Shown here: in pieces, positions 16,337 to 26,157 of the stretch
Layout of the letters: each line of letters begins with the position of its first letter
How positions within the stretch are numbered: position 1 is the stretch's first letter
DNA from: Bacilli bacterium
GTDB lineage: Bacteria > Bacillota_I > Bacilli_A > RFN20 > CAG-631
Assembly: GCA_900754115.1 (NCBI GenBank)
Contig: CAAEBM010000013.1
Coordinates: forward strand, 1 to 30,551
Direction: 5' to 3'
DNA length: 30,551 bases
Program-made: the position numbers and the translations under genes
The notes under the pieces: model-generated
Seen by the model: the letters and a program-made list of their open reading frames with translations, nothing else
Databases searched by the model: none
What the model was told of the DNA's origin: nothing

Positions 16337-17737
16337 TTATTTGCTTTTAAAATTCTTATTAACGATGTTTAATTCTTCTTTTGTATCTTTGCTAAAATTT
16401 TTATTCGTTGATGAAACAAAATCTATTGCTTGTGTAGCTAATTGGTGATAATATTGTTCACTTTTATGACAATCAAATTGTCCACTTGTTTGAAAAATTC
16501 TTAATAATTGTTCTTTATCTTTTTGGCAATAAACTGCTAATCTCATTAACAGGGATAATTCATTTTTAGACTGAGTTTCTAAAACTTTTTCTCCACAATA
16601 AAGTCTTTTAAATTTATCATTTTGGGAGTTCATTGCTTTTTCAACGATTTCTTTATCAGAAAGTTTTGAAAGTTGTGATAAACCCTCTTCTTTTGTTTGT
16701 GGAATACGAACAGCATCTTCATAGTGTTTTAAATATTCAGTTGGTAATTCATACAAGGGATTATCTTGTTTTTTTAATTCTTGAAAACTTTTTTCCTTTT
16801 CTAAAATAAAATTTGTAATTTTTTCTGCATCTGCAATGGCTTGAAAAAGAATATTTGGATCATCTTGAATTTTCTCTTTCCAAAATTGAATATAAGCACT
16901 ATTGTTTCTTAATTGTTCATTTGTAACTTTAATTTCAAAACTTTGTTCTAAAAATAATGAGCTAATTTCTGCTCTTAATTCTTCTAATGCATATTCTATT
17001 GAGTTTCTATCTCCTTTTAGATTTCTATTTAGTCTTTTTGAATGACCTGTAGAGTGTCCAATCTCGTGCAATGCTGTAGAATAATATTCGTGTGGATTAT
17101 AAAAGTCGGAAGGATTTGGCAAATAAATGACATCTCTTTCAAAATTATAAAAAGCTCCTGATTGACCATATATAATTTTTGATTCGTTATTTGACCAATT
17201 TTTAAAAAATTGTTCTGCTCTTGCACTTTGTTGATTTGAATTGATTTGCTCATTTTCGCTAGCTGGCATATTTTCTATTAAAGAGCAATTAAATACACAA
17301 TAAAACTTTCTAAACGGTCTAACATTTTCTTGAAGATATTCTTGTCTTTCTTCTAAATTCATTCCATTAAGGCTTTCAATGTGGAAGGGTTGTTTGGTTA
17401 AAATATCTCTAAACTCAAAGTATTCTATCGTTACTCCCTTTCCTTTTGCTATACTTTTTCCCTCTTCATTCGTTTTAAATCGTAGTCCCTGTTCTTTCAT
17501 TTGATTAAAGGTTAGCCATCTGTTATCATCATAGTTTTCTTTCATACTAATTAGCGTTAATACTAATCGGTTAATTCCACGATATTTCTTTTTAGAAATA
17601 GCTGAAATGGGTTCTTTACTATTCCACCCTTTTTTCCAAAGACCTACTCCACTTTCTAAATTCTTTATAATTTCATCAACTAAAAGTTTCCTTTCTGGCG
17701 TGAGTTTTTCATATATTTGTTTTTTTTCAGTTTCCAA
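16337..17737 (-). CDS. ardC: ArdC-like antirestriction/zincin protein
   Basis: 466 residues. The N-terminal part (about 10-150) has the ArdC ssDNA-binding pattern: an amphipathic start, WKKGWNSKEPISA, KKYRGINRLVLTL, RWLTFNQMKEQG. A zincin domain follows with HEIGH (224-228), GHSKRLNR, and EELRAE (252-257) supplying the third metal ligand. The C-terminal about 90 residues (352-440) match the C-terminal module of the neighbouring 2763-residue protein. ArdC proteins of conjugative plasmids bind ssDNA and protect incoming DNA from restriction. The start is TTG, and the Shine-Dalgarno GAGGTG lies inside a hairpin that ends at the start codon. The location in the predicted leading region fits the proposed role. 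Confidence 0.87.
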   Translation of the reverse strand: METEKKQIYEKLTPERKLLVDEIIKNLESGVGLWKKGWNSKEPISAISKKKYRGINRLVLTLISMKENYDDNRWLTFNQMKEQGLRFKTNEEGKSIAKGKGVTIEYFEFRDILTKQPFHIESLNGMNLEERQEYLQENVRPFRKFYCVFNCSLIENMPASENEQINSNQQSARAEQFFKNWSNNESKIIYGQSGAFYNFERDVIYLPNPSDFYNPHEYYSTALHEIGHSTGHSKRLNRNLKGDRNSIEYALEELRAEISSLFLEQSFEIKVTNEQLRNNSAYIQFWKEKIQDDPNILFQAIADAEKITNFILEKEKSFQELKKQDNPLYELPTEYLKHYEDAVRIPQTKEEGLSQLSKLSDKEIVEKAMNSQNDKFKRLYCGEKVLETQSKNELSLLMRLAVYCQKDKEQLLRIFQTSGQFDCHKSEQYYHQLATQAIDFVSSTNKNFSKDTKEELNIVNKNFKSK

Positions 17738-17900
17738 AGGTGATTTTCACCTCTTCCACTTTTATCGGTTTTTCATTGAAATCAGAATCATCAATATCAA
17801 ATATTTCTTCTAGTTCATAGCCTTTTGGTATAATAATTTGATAGTCTGGTTTCTTTTTCTTTTTTTTAGGCTTTTTCAAAAGTAACTTTTTTCGTATCAT
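17727..17900 (-). CDS. Possible 57-residue overlapping ORF (coupling peptide or frameshift extension)
   Basis: This frame overlaps the last 35 bases of the giant gene in the +1 frame and ends ten bases inside the ArdC-like gene. From its ATG at 17900 it encodes a Lys-rich start (KKPKKKKKKPDY) and then an acidic, protein-like segment (YELEEIFDIDDSDFNEKPIKVEEVK). The segment past 17866 has a codon composition like a real protein and fills what would otherwise be a gap of about 130 bases. The Shine-Dalgarno is weak. It may be a separate peptide whose translation opens the ArdC hairpin, or a C-terminal extension of the giant protein reached by a +1 shift. I favour the first, at low confidence. 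Confidence 0.4.
   Translation of the reverse strand: MIRKKLLLKKPKKKKKKPDYQIIIPKGYELEEIFDIDDSDFNEKPIKVEEVKITFGN
17738..17752 (-). promoter_or_regulatory. Hairpin sequestering the Shine-Dalgarno of the ArdC-like gene
   Basis: On the minus strand AGGTGA (17752-17747), a 3-base AAA loop and TCACCT (17743-17738) form a perfect 6-bp hairpin. It holds the GAGGTG ribosome-binding site and ends directly at the TTG start codon. Translation of the overlapping 57-codon frame, which stops at 17727 beyond the TTG, would open it. Confidence 0.6.
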
Positions 17901-20900
17901 AAGGAATATAACTTTCTTTTTGTTGATTTTGGAATCTATCTTGTATATCTTCAATGGCTTTTGTAGCAGTATATTCGTAATATTCAATTTTTTTATTTTC
18001 TCGATATAATCCACTTGTTGCAAATATTCGTAACATTTGTTCTTTATTCCCATTACACCAAAAGGCAAGTCGGTTCATTAGGCTCATATCGGAATTGCTA
18101 TGATTATTTTGTAAATCTTCTCCTTTATACAATTTCCAAAAAGTTTCTCCATTTTTAGCATGAATAGCTTTTTCAACAACTTCTTTATCATTTAGTAAAG
18201 ATAATCCTTCCACTCCTTTACCAACTCCTTGTAACGAAGGTCTTTGTCCACATTTTTGATTTAATAAATCTATCATTTCTTCGTGGTCAAAACTTTCAAG
18301 TTTCTTTTCTCCTATTAAATCGCCTGTCATTGCAATAAAATGAGCATTTTGATAAAATTCTAAATCTCCATCTTTTGAAAAAGAACGCAAATTCATTCCT
18401 TTTGTTTTGCCAAATAAATGTAATCCTGTTCCACTAATTGATTTTTCTAAATACGTTCCATTTGATTTTGAAATGACTTCTTTAGCTAACTTTGTAAATT
18501 CTTTTGTTTCATCATCAATGCAATGGTCTAAATCAATGCAAGCTATTTCATCTTTTCCATCTAATGCATAGACGAGTCCAACTCCACCATGTTCTTTGGC
18601 ATACTCGCAAGCAATACTAAATTCACTCCAAGTTGTTGGATCATCGCTTTTTGCGAATTTTCCTGTATGGCAATCAATGATATATTTTTCTAATTTCCCT
18701 GTTTCTTCATTTTTTCTTGTTCTTAAGACACACCAATTTTTCCTGTTTTGCATTTCAAGTGGAATGTTATTGACTAATCTTGATTCAATTTTACTAAACA
18801 TATTGGCTTTGCTTGGTTGTATGAATTCAAATTGATAATCTTCTACATTTTTATTTTTTATTTCTTCTAACAATTCATTTGCTTTCAATTCAATGGTTTT
18901 ATTGTCTTGATAATTTTTTAATTTAATTGTGTAATCTTTAGATAAAGATATTTTTATTTCATTGGTATCAGGATTGGTTTTGATTAATTTATCAGATAAA
19001 ATGAAGCTAAAGCCTTGATAATTTCCTTTTGGCATTTTTAAAATTGTGTTTTCATTGTATTTTGAAACAATCGCTTGTGTAGGTATGGTTTGATAATACC
19101 AATTATTTTCCACTAAATAATCTTCTTTTTTGGTTTGATGAATGAATTTTTCAAATTCAGTTGCTGATAAAGTCACACTTGTTTTATCTCGTTTGATAAT
19201 AATTTCTTCATCTTTATCAATACTAATTTCCAAACAATTTTCTAATTCTTCACTTTGTGTATCCCTTTTTCTTTGACTATTTTTGATATGGTTATTGTAA
19301 ATATTGAAAGTATATCCTTGATAATCACTCGTTTCTGGCATTTTAAAAAACGAATGATATTCATACTTTTTTATTAATGCTTCATATGGCAAGGAAATTT
19401 TTATATTTTTATCTTGTTTTTGCATTTTATCCTCACTTTCCTCCTTTAATATTTCAAAATGATATTTTTTGTTGTAATTTTCTATTAACTCTTTGATTTG
19501 ACTATAATCTTCAATACTTGCATTTTCATTTTTTAAATAAAAATCATATAAAAGAGTGATTACAGAATCCTTTTCTTGTGCTAAACACTGATAATGAATT
19601 TCTTCTAATTGCTGTTCTGAAAGTAAATATTGATATATTTGTGCATAAATAAAATTTTGGTATGCATTTTGTAAGATTTGTATTGGCAATTTTGATAGTT
19701 CTTTGTTTGTATAAAGGTAATATTCTTTTTTTATATTTTCACGCACGATTTGTTTATAGTCTAAAGATGGTTTATCTTGATAATTTTCAATTTCTTTTGG
19801 TTGTAATTCTTCTAGATAAGTATTCCAACTAGGAATTTCAATGCCAAAAAGTCCATCATGATGATTTAATTCTTCTAATGTTTGTGCTAAAACCTCACTA
19901 TTATCAGAATACAAAAGATAAATTGCACAACTCTCAAATAATTGATTTGCTCTTTTTTTTGTAAGTGGTAACATTCCTGCCCAATTATATCCAAACTTAT
20001 TCATTTGATGAATGGAAATCTGTTCGTCAGGCAATACCATTATTTTGTTAGAGAAATTATCTGTTGTCATTTTGCTTGCTTCATTGTCTTCATTATCTAT
20101 AATAATTTCCTCCTTTTTTTCCAAATTTAATTCGATATTAATTTTACTTTGTTGAACTAAAAGAAGTTTGAGCCTTTCTGCCTTCTCAAATGGTTTCTTT
20201 ACTTCTTCTTGAGATAATAATAAATCTTGTTTTAATTGCTCTTTTTTATTTTCAACTCTTTGTTTTAAATTCACAAAATCATTAAAAAAGTTATCTATTC
20301 TTATTAAATTCCCAACTGAACTTTCTCCTATTGATAGACTATATTCTCCAAAATTAGTTAGGGTAATGCTTTTTTCTATTGTCAATAAAATTGATGGAGG
20401 CTCTAATGAAATTTTAAAGCCTCTGTATTTTGCTACGATTTTACCATTTGGATTTTCAAGTAAAGCTTTTGTTAATGCTTCTCCACCTGTTTTTCTATCT
20501 AAATATTCTTGTCCTAAAACATAAATCGAAAATGGATTCTGCTCATTATTTTGTAAATGCTTTAAATCTTGTTCTATTTTTTCTAAATAAAGTGTTTGTT
20601 TTTGAATTTGTTGTGGTAATTGATTCTTTATCTTATCTTGTAATTGAAACAAATTTTTTTTATATTGGCTTTCTAAAATTCTAAGTTTAGAAACTTCGGT
20701 ATCTATTTCCATTTTTTGTTTTATTTTTGGATTGCTGGTGGTTATAGCTTTAATTTCAGCATACGTTAGTGTCGTTTCGTCAATATCTTCTGACTCACGA
20801 ATGGTCAAATCTCCTTTATCTATTTGAGATATAAATCGTTGTTTGTTTTCAAGAATTTGGTAGGAATAACTGTCAAAAGTTTTTTCAGTTACATAAGTAT

Positions 20901-23900
20901 AAATTTCTACTTTTTTATTGTGATTTCCTTGTCTAACTATGCGTCCTTCTCTTTGCAACAAATCTCTTGGTCGATATGGGGTATCAAGATGATGAAGAGC
21001 AATCAAACGTTTTTGCACATTCGTTCCTGCACCACACTTTTCTGTGCTTCCAAGTAGAATGCGAATATTGCCTGCATTGACATTGTTGAACAAAATTTGC
21101 TTTTGCAAATCGGAATTGGCTTCGTGAATGTAAGCAATTTCTTCTTTAGGAATGCCCATTGCTACAAGTTTGTATTTCAATTCATTGTAAACATCAAAAT
21201 CTTTTCCGTAAGTATATTCATCAAATGCAACCTTTGGTGTGGATAAATCACAAAAACAAATTTGTGTTCCTTTAAAATCTTTTGTCTTTTGCCATATTTC
21301 GTATATCTTTTCTGAACATACTTGAATTTTATTTCCTTCTTCACTTGGGAAGTTTTTATCATAAACTCGTGGGTCTAATGCTATTTTTTTACCATCAGAG
21401 GTGATTTTAAGCATATTGTCCTCGTGTGGATCAACTTGTCCTTCATTAATTTTTTCTGCTCGAATTGCAATTTCTTCAGTTAATTGTTTAATGGTATCAT
21501 TTGGTTTTAAATAAATGACTTTCTTTTCGACTTCTGGAACATCTAATTTCACCATATCACTCGTTTGAACATCTGCAAAAGAACGATATAAAGTAAGTAA
21601 CTCTGGTAAATTAGTAAATTTTGAAAATCTTGTTTTTGCTCGATATCCTTGTCCAGAAGGTGATAATTCTAATGATGTTGTTGTTTCTCCAAAATTTGCT
21701 GCCCAAGCATCAAAAAATGGGATTTTTAATTTTTCTAATGTGTATTTTTGAAGATAAGTTTGTAAGGTATACATTTCGGTCATAGAGTTTGATATGGGTG
21801 TTCCTGTGGCAAACACTATTCCTTTATCTTCTTGATAAAATTCTGTTATATATTCACATTTGAGTTGTAAATCACTTGCTCGTTGACTTGCGGCTGTTGA
21901 TATTCCTGAAACATTATTCATTTTGGTGTATAAAAATAGATTTTTATAACAATCGGCTTCATCAATAAATAGTCTATCTACTCCTAATTTTTCAAAAACA
22001 AGAACATTATCTTTTTTATCTTCACTCATCAAATTTTTTAAAGTTACCTCTTTATTTTTTTTGATTCTCTCTAAATTTTTTATACTTCCTCTTGAGGATT
22101 TGCTTTGACTTGTGATAGTCGCTTCTATTTTCTGTATCTCTTCTTGAATCTTTTTAATTTGACGTTGAGTTGAAATCGGAATTTTAAAAAAGCAACTTTG
22201 AGAAATAATAATAGCATCCCAATCTTCTAGAGCCACTTTAGATACAAATCGTTTTCTTTTTTCTTTTACTAAATCTTCTTTTTTGGTAACAAATAATTTT
22301 GCGTTAGGATATAGTTTTCTAAACTCACTTTCCCATTGACCTACTAAATGGTTAGGCACAACAATCATTGCTTTTTTTGCTAATCCATATTGTTTTAGTT
22401 TCATAAGTGAAGCACATATTGTATAAGTTTTTCCTGCTCCAACAACATGATGTAACAAAGTATTTCCACTTGTAATAATCCGATGAACAGCATTTTTTTG
22501 ATGAGGTTTTAATTCTATTGCTGGATTCATTTGGGGAAATTTTAAATAACTCCCATCATAAGTGGCAATTCTAATTTGATTAAACAAGGAATTATAAGTT
22601 TTTTCTAATTCTTCTCTCCTCGTGACATCTTCAAATATCCATTCTTTGAAAATCTCTTTTAATTGGTTTTGTTTTTCTCTAGCAAGAATGGTTTCTTCTT
22701 TGTTTAGCACTCGATGATTTTTTCCATCTTCATCTTGATATGAATCGTAGATTGTTGTCGTTTTTAAATTTAAGCAATCTTCAAAAAGTCTGTAGCAATT
22801 TGCCCTTGATGTTCCATAGGTCTGATGCAATAAAGTATCTGAAACATAACGTCTAACTAAATTACTTCTTTCAATTTGATAAGAACTATCATAGGAATTG
22901 TATTCTATTTGTAACTTATCTTTCATCCAATAGGGTATTTTTAATAATTCCACTAAAAATTGTTGATAATATTGATTATTGATCCACCTTGTTCCTATTT
23001 GAACAGAAATCTCATTGGCTTTAATAGGTTGAGGCTGAACTTCTTCTAAACTTTGTATATTTTTTTTAAAATCATATTCTTTATATTCTGTAGCATACTT
23101 TTTAGCAATTTCTAATTTTCTAACGACATTACCTGATAAATATTCTTCGTTTGTTTCAAATCCTGAATATCGGTTTTTTATATCCATTTTTTCTGGATTT
23201 CTAAAAATTGCAGTTTGTAATTCATTTATCACTTGTTCGTAATTTTTTCCTGTCAATTCTTCAATATAGGCTATATCTACTTTCCCTAAAATATTTTTAG
23301 ATGCTTGTAAGGCTTCAAAACAATCACTTGTTTTCGTTGGTTCTTGATAAGGTCTAATCGTTCGTTTGGTAAAAATATCACTTTTTGTTATCCTATTTGT
23401 TTCTTCATTGTGGTTTTCACAAGCAAACAATAGGCTACTATCACCATCATCTTTAAAAAGTTTATAATTAGTTTGATTGTTAAGATATCCATAATGTTGA
23501 ATAAATGAATCGTAACTTTGATTTAACTCTTTTTGTGCTTGTTTTAATTCTTCGTCACTACAAGCATTTAATTGTAAATTTAAAATATGATGAATTTGAT
23601 TTCTAATTAAAATCATTTTTTCAATTCTTTTTAATGAATCAGTAGGTTTTTTAGGAATTGCCTGCTCTACCATTTCATCTTGTATTCTCATATATAGTTT
23701 TTGATTTACAATGCTATAACAATAGGGTTTAATGCTATAATCAACCGGAATAGTTTCTTTATCTTTTTTTTCTTCTTTCTTTTCGATTTGGGGATTTTCA
23801 TAGATGTTTTGAGGAAAGACTTCTAAAATTTCATTTAAACTTTCTTGTAATGGTCGTTCAAATGGTTTAACAACCATTTCATTTGATTCATATAGTCCTC

Positions 23901-26157
23901 TTTCTTCTACTAAATTTCCTAAAATCATTTGCCGATTTTCAATAAAATATTGATTAATTGAAAATCCTTCTTCAGTCTGTCCTACTTTTAACCAATTTGT
24001 GTTTTCAACATTACTATTTATTAATTCTTTTCTTTTTTGAAAAATTAATATATCCGTTACGACCTTTGTTTTTGCTGTTTGCTCAAATGCATTATTGGGT
24101 AATCGAACAGCTCCTAAAAGAATAGCTCGGTCGGCAATATATTTTCGTGCTGAAGAATTGATTTTATCTAAACTTCCTTTTGAAGTGATGATTGCAACTA
24201 AACCTCCTGCTCGAACTTTATCAATACTTTTGGCTATAAAATAATCGTGAATATAAAAGTGATATTGATTATATTTACTATCGTTAGTATCATAAATGCT
24301 ATATGCACCAAAAGGAACATTGGTTAAGATGATATCAAAATAATCATTCGAAAATTGGGTTTCTTCAAATCCTTTGATTTGAATTGCAACATTTGAAAAA
24401 CAACTTTGTGCAATATATCCTGTTATTGTATCAAGTTCAACACCATAGAGTTTAGCATTTTGTTTTAATGGGTTGGGCATATGCTGATAAAAATTACCTA
24501 TTCCCATTGCTGGGTCTAAAAATTTATTATTTTCTTTTACTCCTAGTCGTTGTAAAACTTGATAGATGAATGTAATAATTTCTTTAGGAGTATAATGTGC
24601 ATTTAAAACACTGCTTTTTGCTTTTTGATATTCATCAGAAGTTAAAATATTTTTTAATTCTTGATGTTCTTTTGTCCAAGATGGATCTTCGCTATCAAAG
24701 ATTTGGGGTATTCCTCCCCATCCCACATATTTTTTTAACGTTTCTTTTTCTTCTTGATTTGGTTTTCTTTTTGTTTCTTGTAAAGCTTTTACTAATTGAA
24801 TTGCTTTTATATTTGCTTTCGCTCTGGCTTTTGCTCCATTTTCTAATGAAGTGGTGTCTTGAGAGTCATCAAAGTTTGTAAATAACTCTTCCTCATTTTT
24901 TTCATTTTCTTCTTGATGTTGTAAATAAGATAAATAAAAATCAATGTCAATTCTATCTTCCTCTATATCAACTGAAGCCACTTCTTCTCTGCTTGATAGG
25001 GTATCTACAAATATTTGTAAATTGTCTTGAACAAACTTTTGATTTTCTTTTAATTCATCATAATAAATAATCCAACTTCCACTAATACTTTCGGCTAATC
25101 CTTGTTTTATTACAAAATCAACTATTGAATTTACTTTTTCTTTTTTTTCTTCTTCAGGATTGTAATATTTTCCTTCATCAATGAGATCGGCAATTCGTAT
25201 AGCAACTTCATTCCAATTCAGAAAAATAATATTTTCTTCTACACTTTCTATGAAATGACTAATTTTAATCCCTTTTGAGTTATAAGATAAATTTACATTA
25301 TTAGATAGAGAGCCTCCTGTCCCATACTCGTTTTTTAAAAAACTAGCAAATTCTTTTAGGGTTGGCTCTTTTTTATATTCTTCAAAGATTCGTTTTTTTC
25401 CATTTTCAAAAGAACTTCCTTGAAGTAATATTTTTTCTATCAATTCATCTTCTTTTACTTTCTTTTCATCCAACAAATCAAGTAGTGTTTGTGGTTTCCT
25501 TTTTCTTTGTTGAATGGTTTTCTTTTTTTCTTCAGCGTGGGTTAAATTGATTTTTAGTAATTGGATAATAATTTCACTAGTTTTTTCATAGATTTCTTTT
25601 ACAATTTGAGCATTTTCTTTTAAACTATAAGGTAATCCTTTAATTGTAATCTCTTCATCAGTTTCAAAATTTCCTTTGCAGTAAAGTAAAAAACTGATTC
25701 CCTCTATCAAAAAATCTTGATTTCTTTTATCGCTAATTTCATTATTCTCTAAATAATATTTGATTTCTTTTTTGATATTTTGGTAAGTATTATCTATTAA
25801 CTGATTTTCATTTTTATTGAATCGTTTTAAAAGTTGAATGAGGTCTTTATCAAAATAATCTTCTGTTTCATACGTCTTACCATAGGTTTTTGTGATATCA
25901 AATACAAATCTTCTATTATTTTCTTCATCATAATAAGAAATTCCTTTTCCACCACGAATAATACGCCTCCCCATTGCATTCCACTCTTCAAAAGAATAGC
26001 AATATGTCAGGTTTGGTTTTTGAATCAAAATTTGACAACAATTGTGTAAACTTAAATGAGGATTATTTGCTATAAATTGATAAAAATACTTTAATCCTTC
26101 ACTACTACTTATTAAAGATTGGATAGCTAGATTAATTTCTTTTGAGTTGGGTATCAC
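17866..26157 (-). CDS. Giant fusion: ArdC-like N terminus, N6-adenine methyltransferase, SNF2-type helicase, AEP primase
   Basis: A 2763-residue protein. An ArdC/LtrC-like N-terminal region (about 10-90; SFEEWNAMGRRIIRGGKGI) leads. A DNA adenine methyltransferase is at about 440-710 with motif I FLDPAMGIGNF (546-556) and catalytic motif NVPF (613-616). A superfamily 2 helicase has GAGKT (1240-1244), FIDEAD (1397-1402), TGTPISNS (1451-1458) and motif VI QREGRIVRQG (1735-1744). A coiled region, a 2040-2120 segment like accessory domains of such fusions, and a duplicated about 90-residue module (2255-2443) follow. A primase-polymerase-like domain has DLDH (2542-2545), SGTGLH (2575-2580) and FIAMTGD (2607-2613), then a helix bundle (2651-2740). 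GTG start, with a full AAGGAGGTGAT Shine-Dalgarno; overlaps the preceding gene by 26 bases. It probably modifies, unwinds and primes the transferred strand in the recipient. Confidence 0.9.
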   Translation of the reverse strand: MIPNSKEINLAIQSLISSSEGLKYFYQFIANNPHLSLHNCCQILIQKPNLTYCYSFEEWNAMGRRIIRGGKGISYYDEENNRRFVFDITKTYGKTYETEDYFDKDLIQLLKRFNKNENQLIDNTYQNIKKEIKYYLENNEISDKRNQDFLIEGISFLLYCKGNFETDEEITIKGLPYSLKENAQIVKEIYEKTSEIIIQLLKINLTHAEEKKKTIQQRKRKPQTLLDLLDEKKVKEDELIEKILLQGSSFENGKKRIFEEYKKEPTLKEFASFLKNEYGTGGSLSNNVNLSYNSKGIKISHFIESVEENIIFLNWNEVAIRIADLIDEGKYYNPEEEKKEKVNSIVDFVIKQGLAESISGSWIIYYDELKENQKFVQDNLQIFVDTLSSREEVASVDIEEDRIDIDFYLSYLQHQEENEKNEEELFTNFDDSQDTTSLENGAKARAKANIKAIQLVKALQETKRKPNQEEKETLKKYVGWGGIPQIFDSEDPSWTKEHQELKNILTSDEYQKAKSSVLNAHYTPKEIITFIYQVLQRLGVKENNKFLDPAMGIGNFYQHMPNPLKQNAKLYGVELDTITGYIAQSCFSNVAIQIKGFEETQFSNDYFDIILTNVPFGAYSIYDTNDSKYNQYHFYIHDYFIAKSIDKVRAGGLVAIITSKGSLDKINSSARKYIADRAILLGAVRLPNNAFEQTAKTKVVTDILIFQKRKELINSNVENTNWLKVGQTEEGFSINQYFIENRQMILGNLVEERGLYESNEMVVKPFERPLQESLNEILEVFPQNIYENPQIEKKEEKKDKETIPVDYSIKPYCYSIVNQKLYMRIQDEMVEQAIPKKPTDSLKRIEKMILIRNQIHHILNLQLNACSDEELKQAQKELNQSYDSFIQHYGYLNNQTNYKLFKDDGDSSLLFACENHNEETNRITKSDIFTKRTIRPYQEPTKTSDCFEALQASKNILGKVDIAYIEELTGKNYEQVINELQTAIFRNPEKMDIKNRYSGFETNEEYLSGNVVRKLEIAKKYATEYKEYDFKKNIQSLEEVQPQPIKANEISVQIGTRWINNQYYQQFLVELLKIPYWMKDKLQIEYNSYDSSYQIERSNLVRRYVSDTLLHQTYGTSRANCYRLFEDCLNLKTTTIYDSYQDEDGKNHRVLNKEETILAREKQNQLKEIFKEWIFEDVTRREELEKTYNSLFNQIRIATYDGSYLKFPQMNPAIELKPHQKNAVHRIITSGNTLLHHVVGAGKTYTICASLMKLKQYGLAKKAMIVVPNHLVGQWESEFRKLYPNAKLFVTKKEDLVKEKRKRFVSKVALEDWDAIIISQSCFFKIPISTQRQIKKIQEEIQKIEATITSQSKSSRGSIKNLERIKKNKEVTLKNLMSEDKKDNVLVFEKLGVDRLFIDEADCYKNLFLYTKMNNVSGISTAASQRASDLQLKCEYITEFYQEDKGIVFATGTPISNSMTEMYTLQTYLQKYTLEKLKIPFFDAWAANFGETTTSLELSPSGQGYRAKTRFSKFTNLPELLTLYRSFADVQTSDMVKLDVPEVEKKVIYLKPNDTIKQLTEEIAIRAEKINEGQVDPHEDNMLKITSDGKKIALDPRVYDKNFPSEEGNKIQVCSEKIYEIWQKTKDFKGTQICFCDLSTPKVAFDEYTYGKDFDVYNELKYKLVAMGIPKEEIAYIHEANSDLQKQILFNNVNAGNIRILLGSTEKCGAGTNVQKRLIALHHLDTPYRPRDLLQREGRIVRQGNHNKKVEIYTYVTEKTFDSYSYQILENKQRFISQIDKGDLTIRESEDIDETTLTYAEIKAITTSNPKIKQKMEIDTEVSKLRILESQYKKNLFQLQDKIKNQLPQQIQKQTLYLEKIEQDLKHLQNNEQNPFSIYVLGQEYLDRKTGGEALTKALLENPNGKIVAKYRGFKISLEPPSILLTIEKSITLTNFGEYSLSIGESSVGNLIRIDNFFNDFVNLKQRVENKKEQLKQDLLLSQEEVKKPFEKAERLKLLLVQQSKINIELNLEKKEEIIIDNEDNEASKMTTDNFSNKIMVLPDEQISIHQMNKFGYNWAGMLPLTKKRANQLFESCAIYLLYSDNSEVLAQTLEELNHHDGLFGIEIPSWNTYLEELQPKEIENYQDKPSLDYKQIVRENIKKEYYLYTNKELSKLPIQILQNAYQNFIYAQIYQYLLSEQQLEEIHYQCLAQEKDSVITLLYDFYLKNENASIEDYSQIKELIENYNKKYHFEILKEESEDKMQKQDKNIKISLPYEALIKKYEYHSFFKMPETSDYQGYTFNIYNNHIKNSQRKRDTQSEELENCLEISIDKDEEIIIKRDKTSVTLSATEFEKFIHQTKKEDYLVENNWYYQTIPTQAIVSKYNENTILKMPKGNYQGFSFILSDKLIKTNPDTNEIKISLSKDYTIKLKNYQDNKTIELKANELLEEIKNKNVEDYQFEFIQPSKANMFSKIESRLVNNIPLEMQNRKNWCVLRTRKNEETGKLEKYIIDCHTGKFAKSDDPTTWSEFSIACEYAKEHGGVGLVYALDGKDEIACIDLDHCIDDETKEFTKLAKEVISKSNGTYLEKSISGTGLHLFGKTKGMNLRSFSKDGDLEFYQNAHFIAMTGDLIGEKKLESFDHEEMIDLLNQKCGQRPSLQGVGKGVEGLSLLNDKEVVEKAIHAKNGETFWKLYKGEDLQNNHSNSDMSLMNRLAFWCNGNKEQMLRIFATSGLYRENKKIEYYEYTATKAIEDIQDRFQNQQKESYIPYDTKKVTFEKA
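18829..19395 (-). repeat. Tandem duplication of a module inside the giant fusion protein
   Basis: Residues about 2255-2347 and 2357-2443 share the pattern A(L/I)..KY.....(F/L)KMP...YQG(Y/F).F.(I/L)...(H/L)IK, then beta-strand-rich I.(I/L)S.(D/K)D..I.(I/L)K and a helix ending in K.EDY or NVEDY. The copies have diverged widely at protein level. The module lies just before the primase domain; its function is unknown. Confidence 0.55.

Noticed and set aside
17029..17253. A 74-codon minus-strand frame inside the ArdC-like gene
   Set aside because: It lies in another frame within a gene with clear domain motifs and has no supporting signals.
17860..17867. Transcript slippage on the A8 run fusing the giant protein to the next frame
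   Set aside because: The stop codon TAA already begins at the 5' end of the run, so slippage within it would come too late to bypass termination.
21177..21362. A 61-codon minus-strand frame inside the giant gene
   Set aside because: It is out of frame within the helicase region and has no family resemblance.
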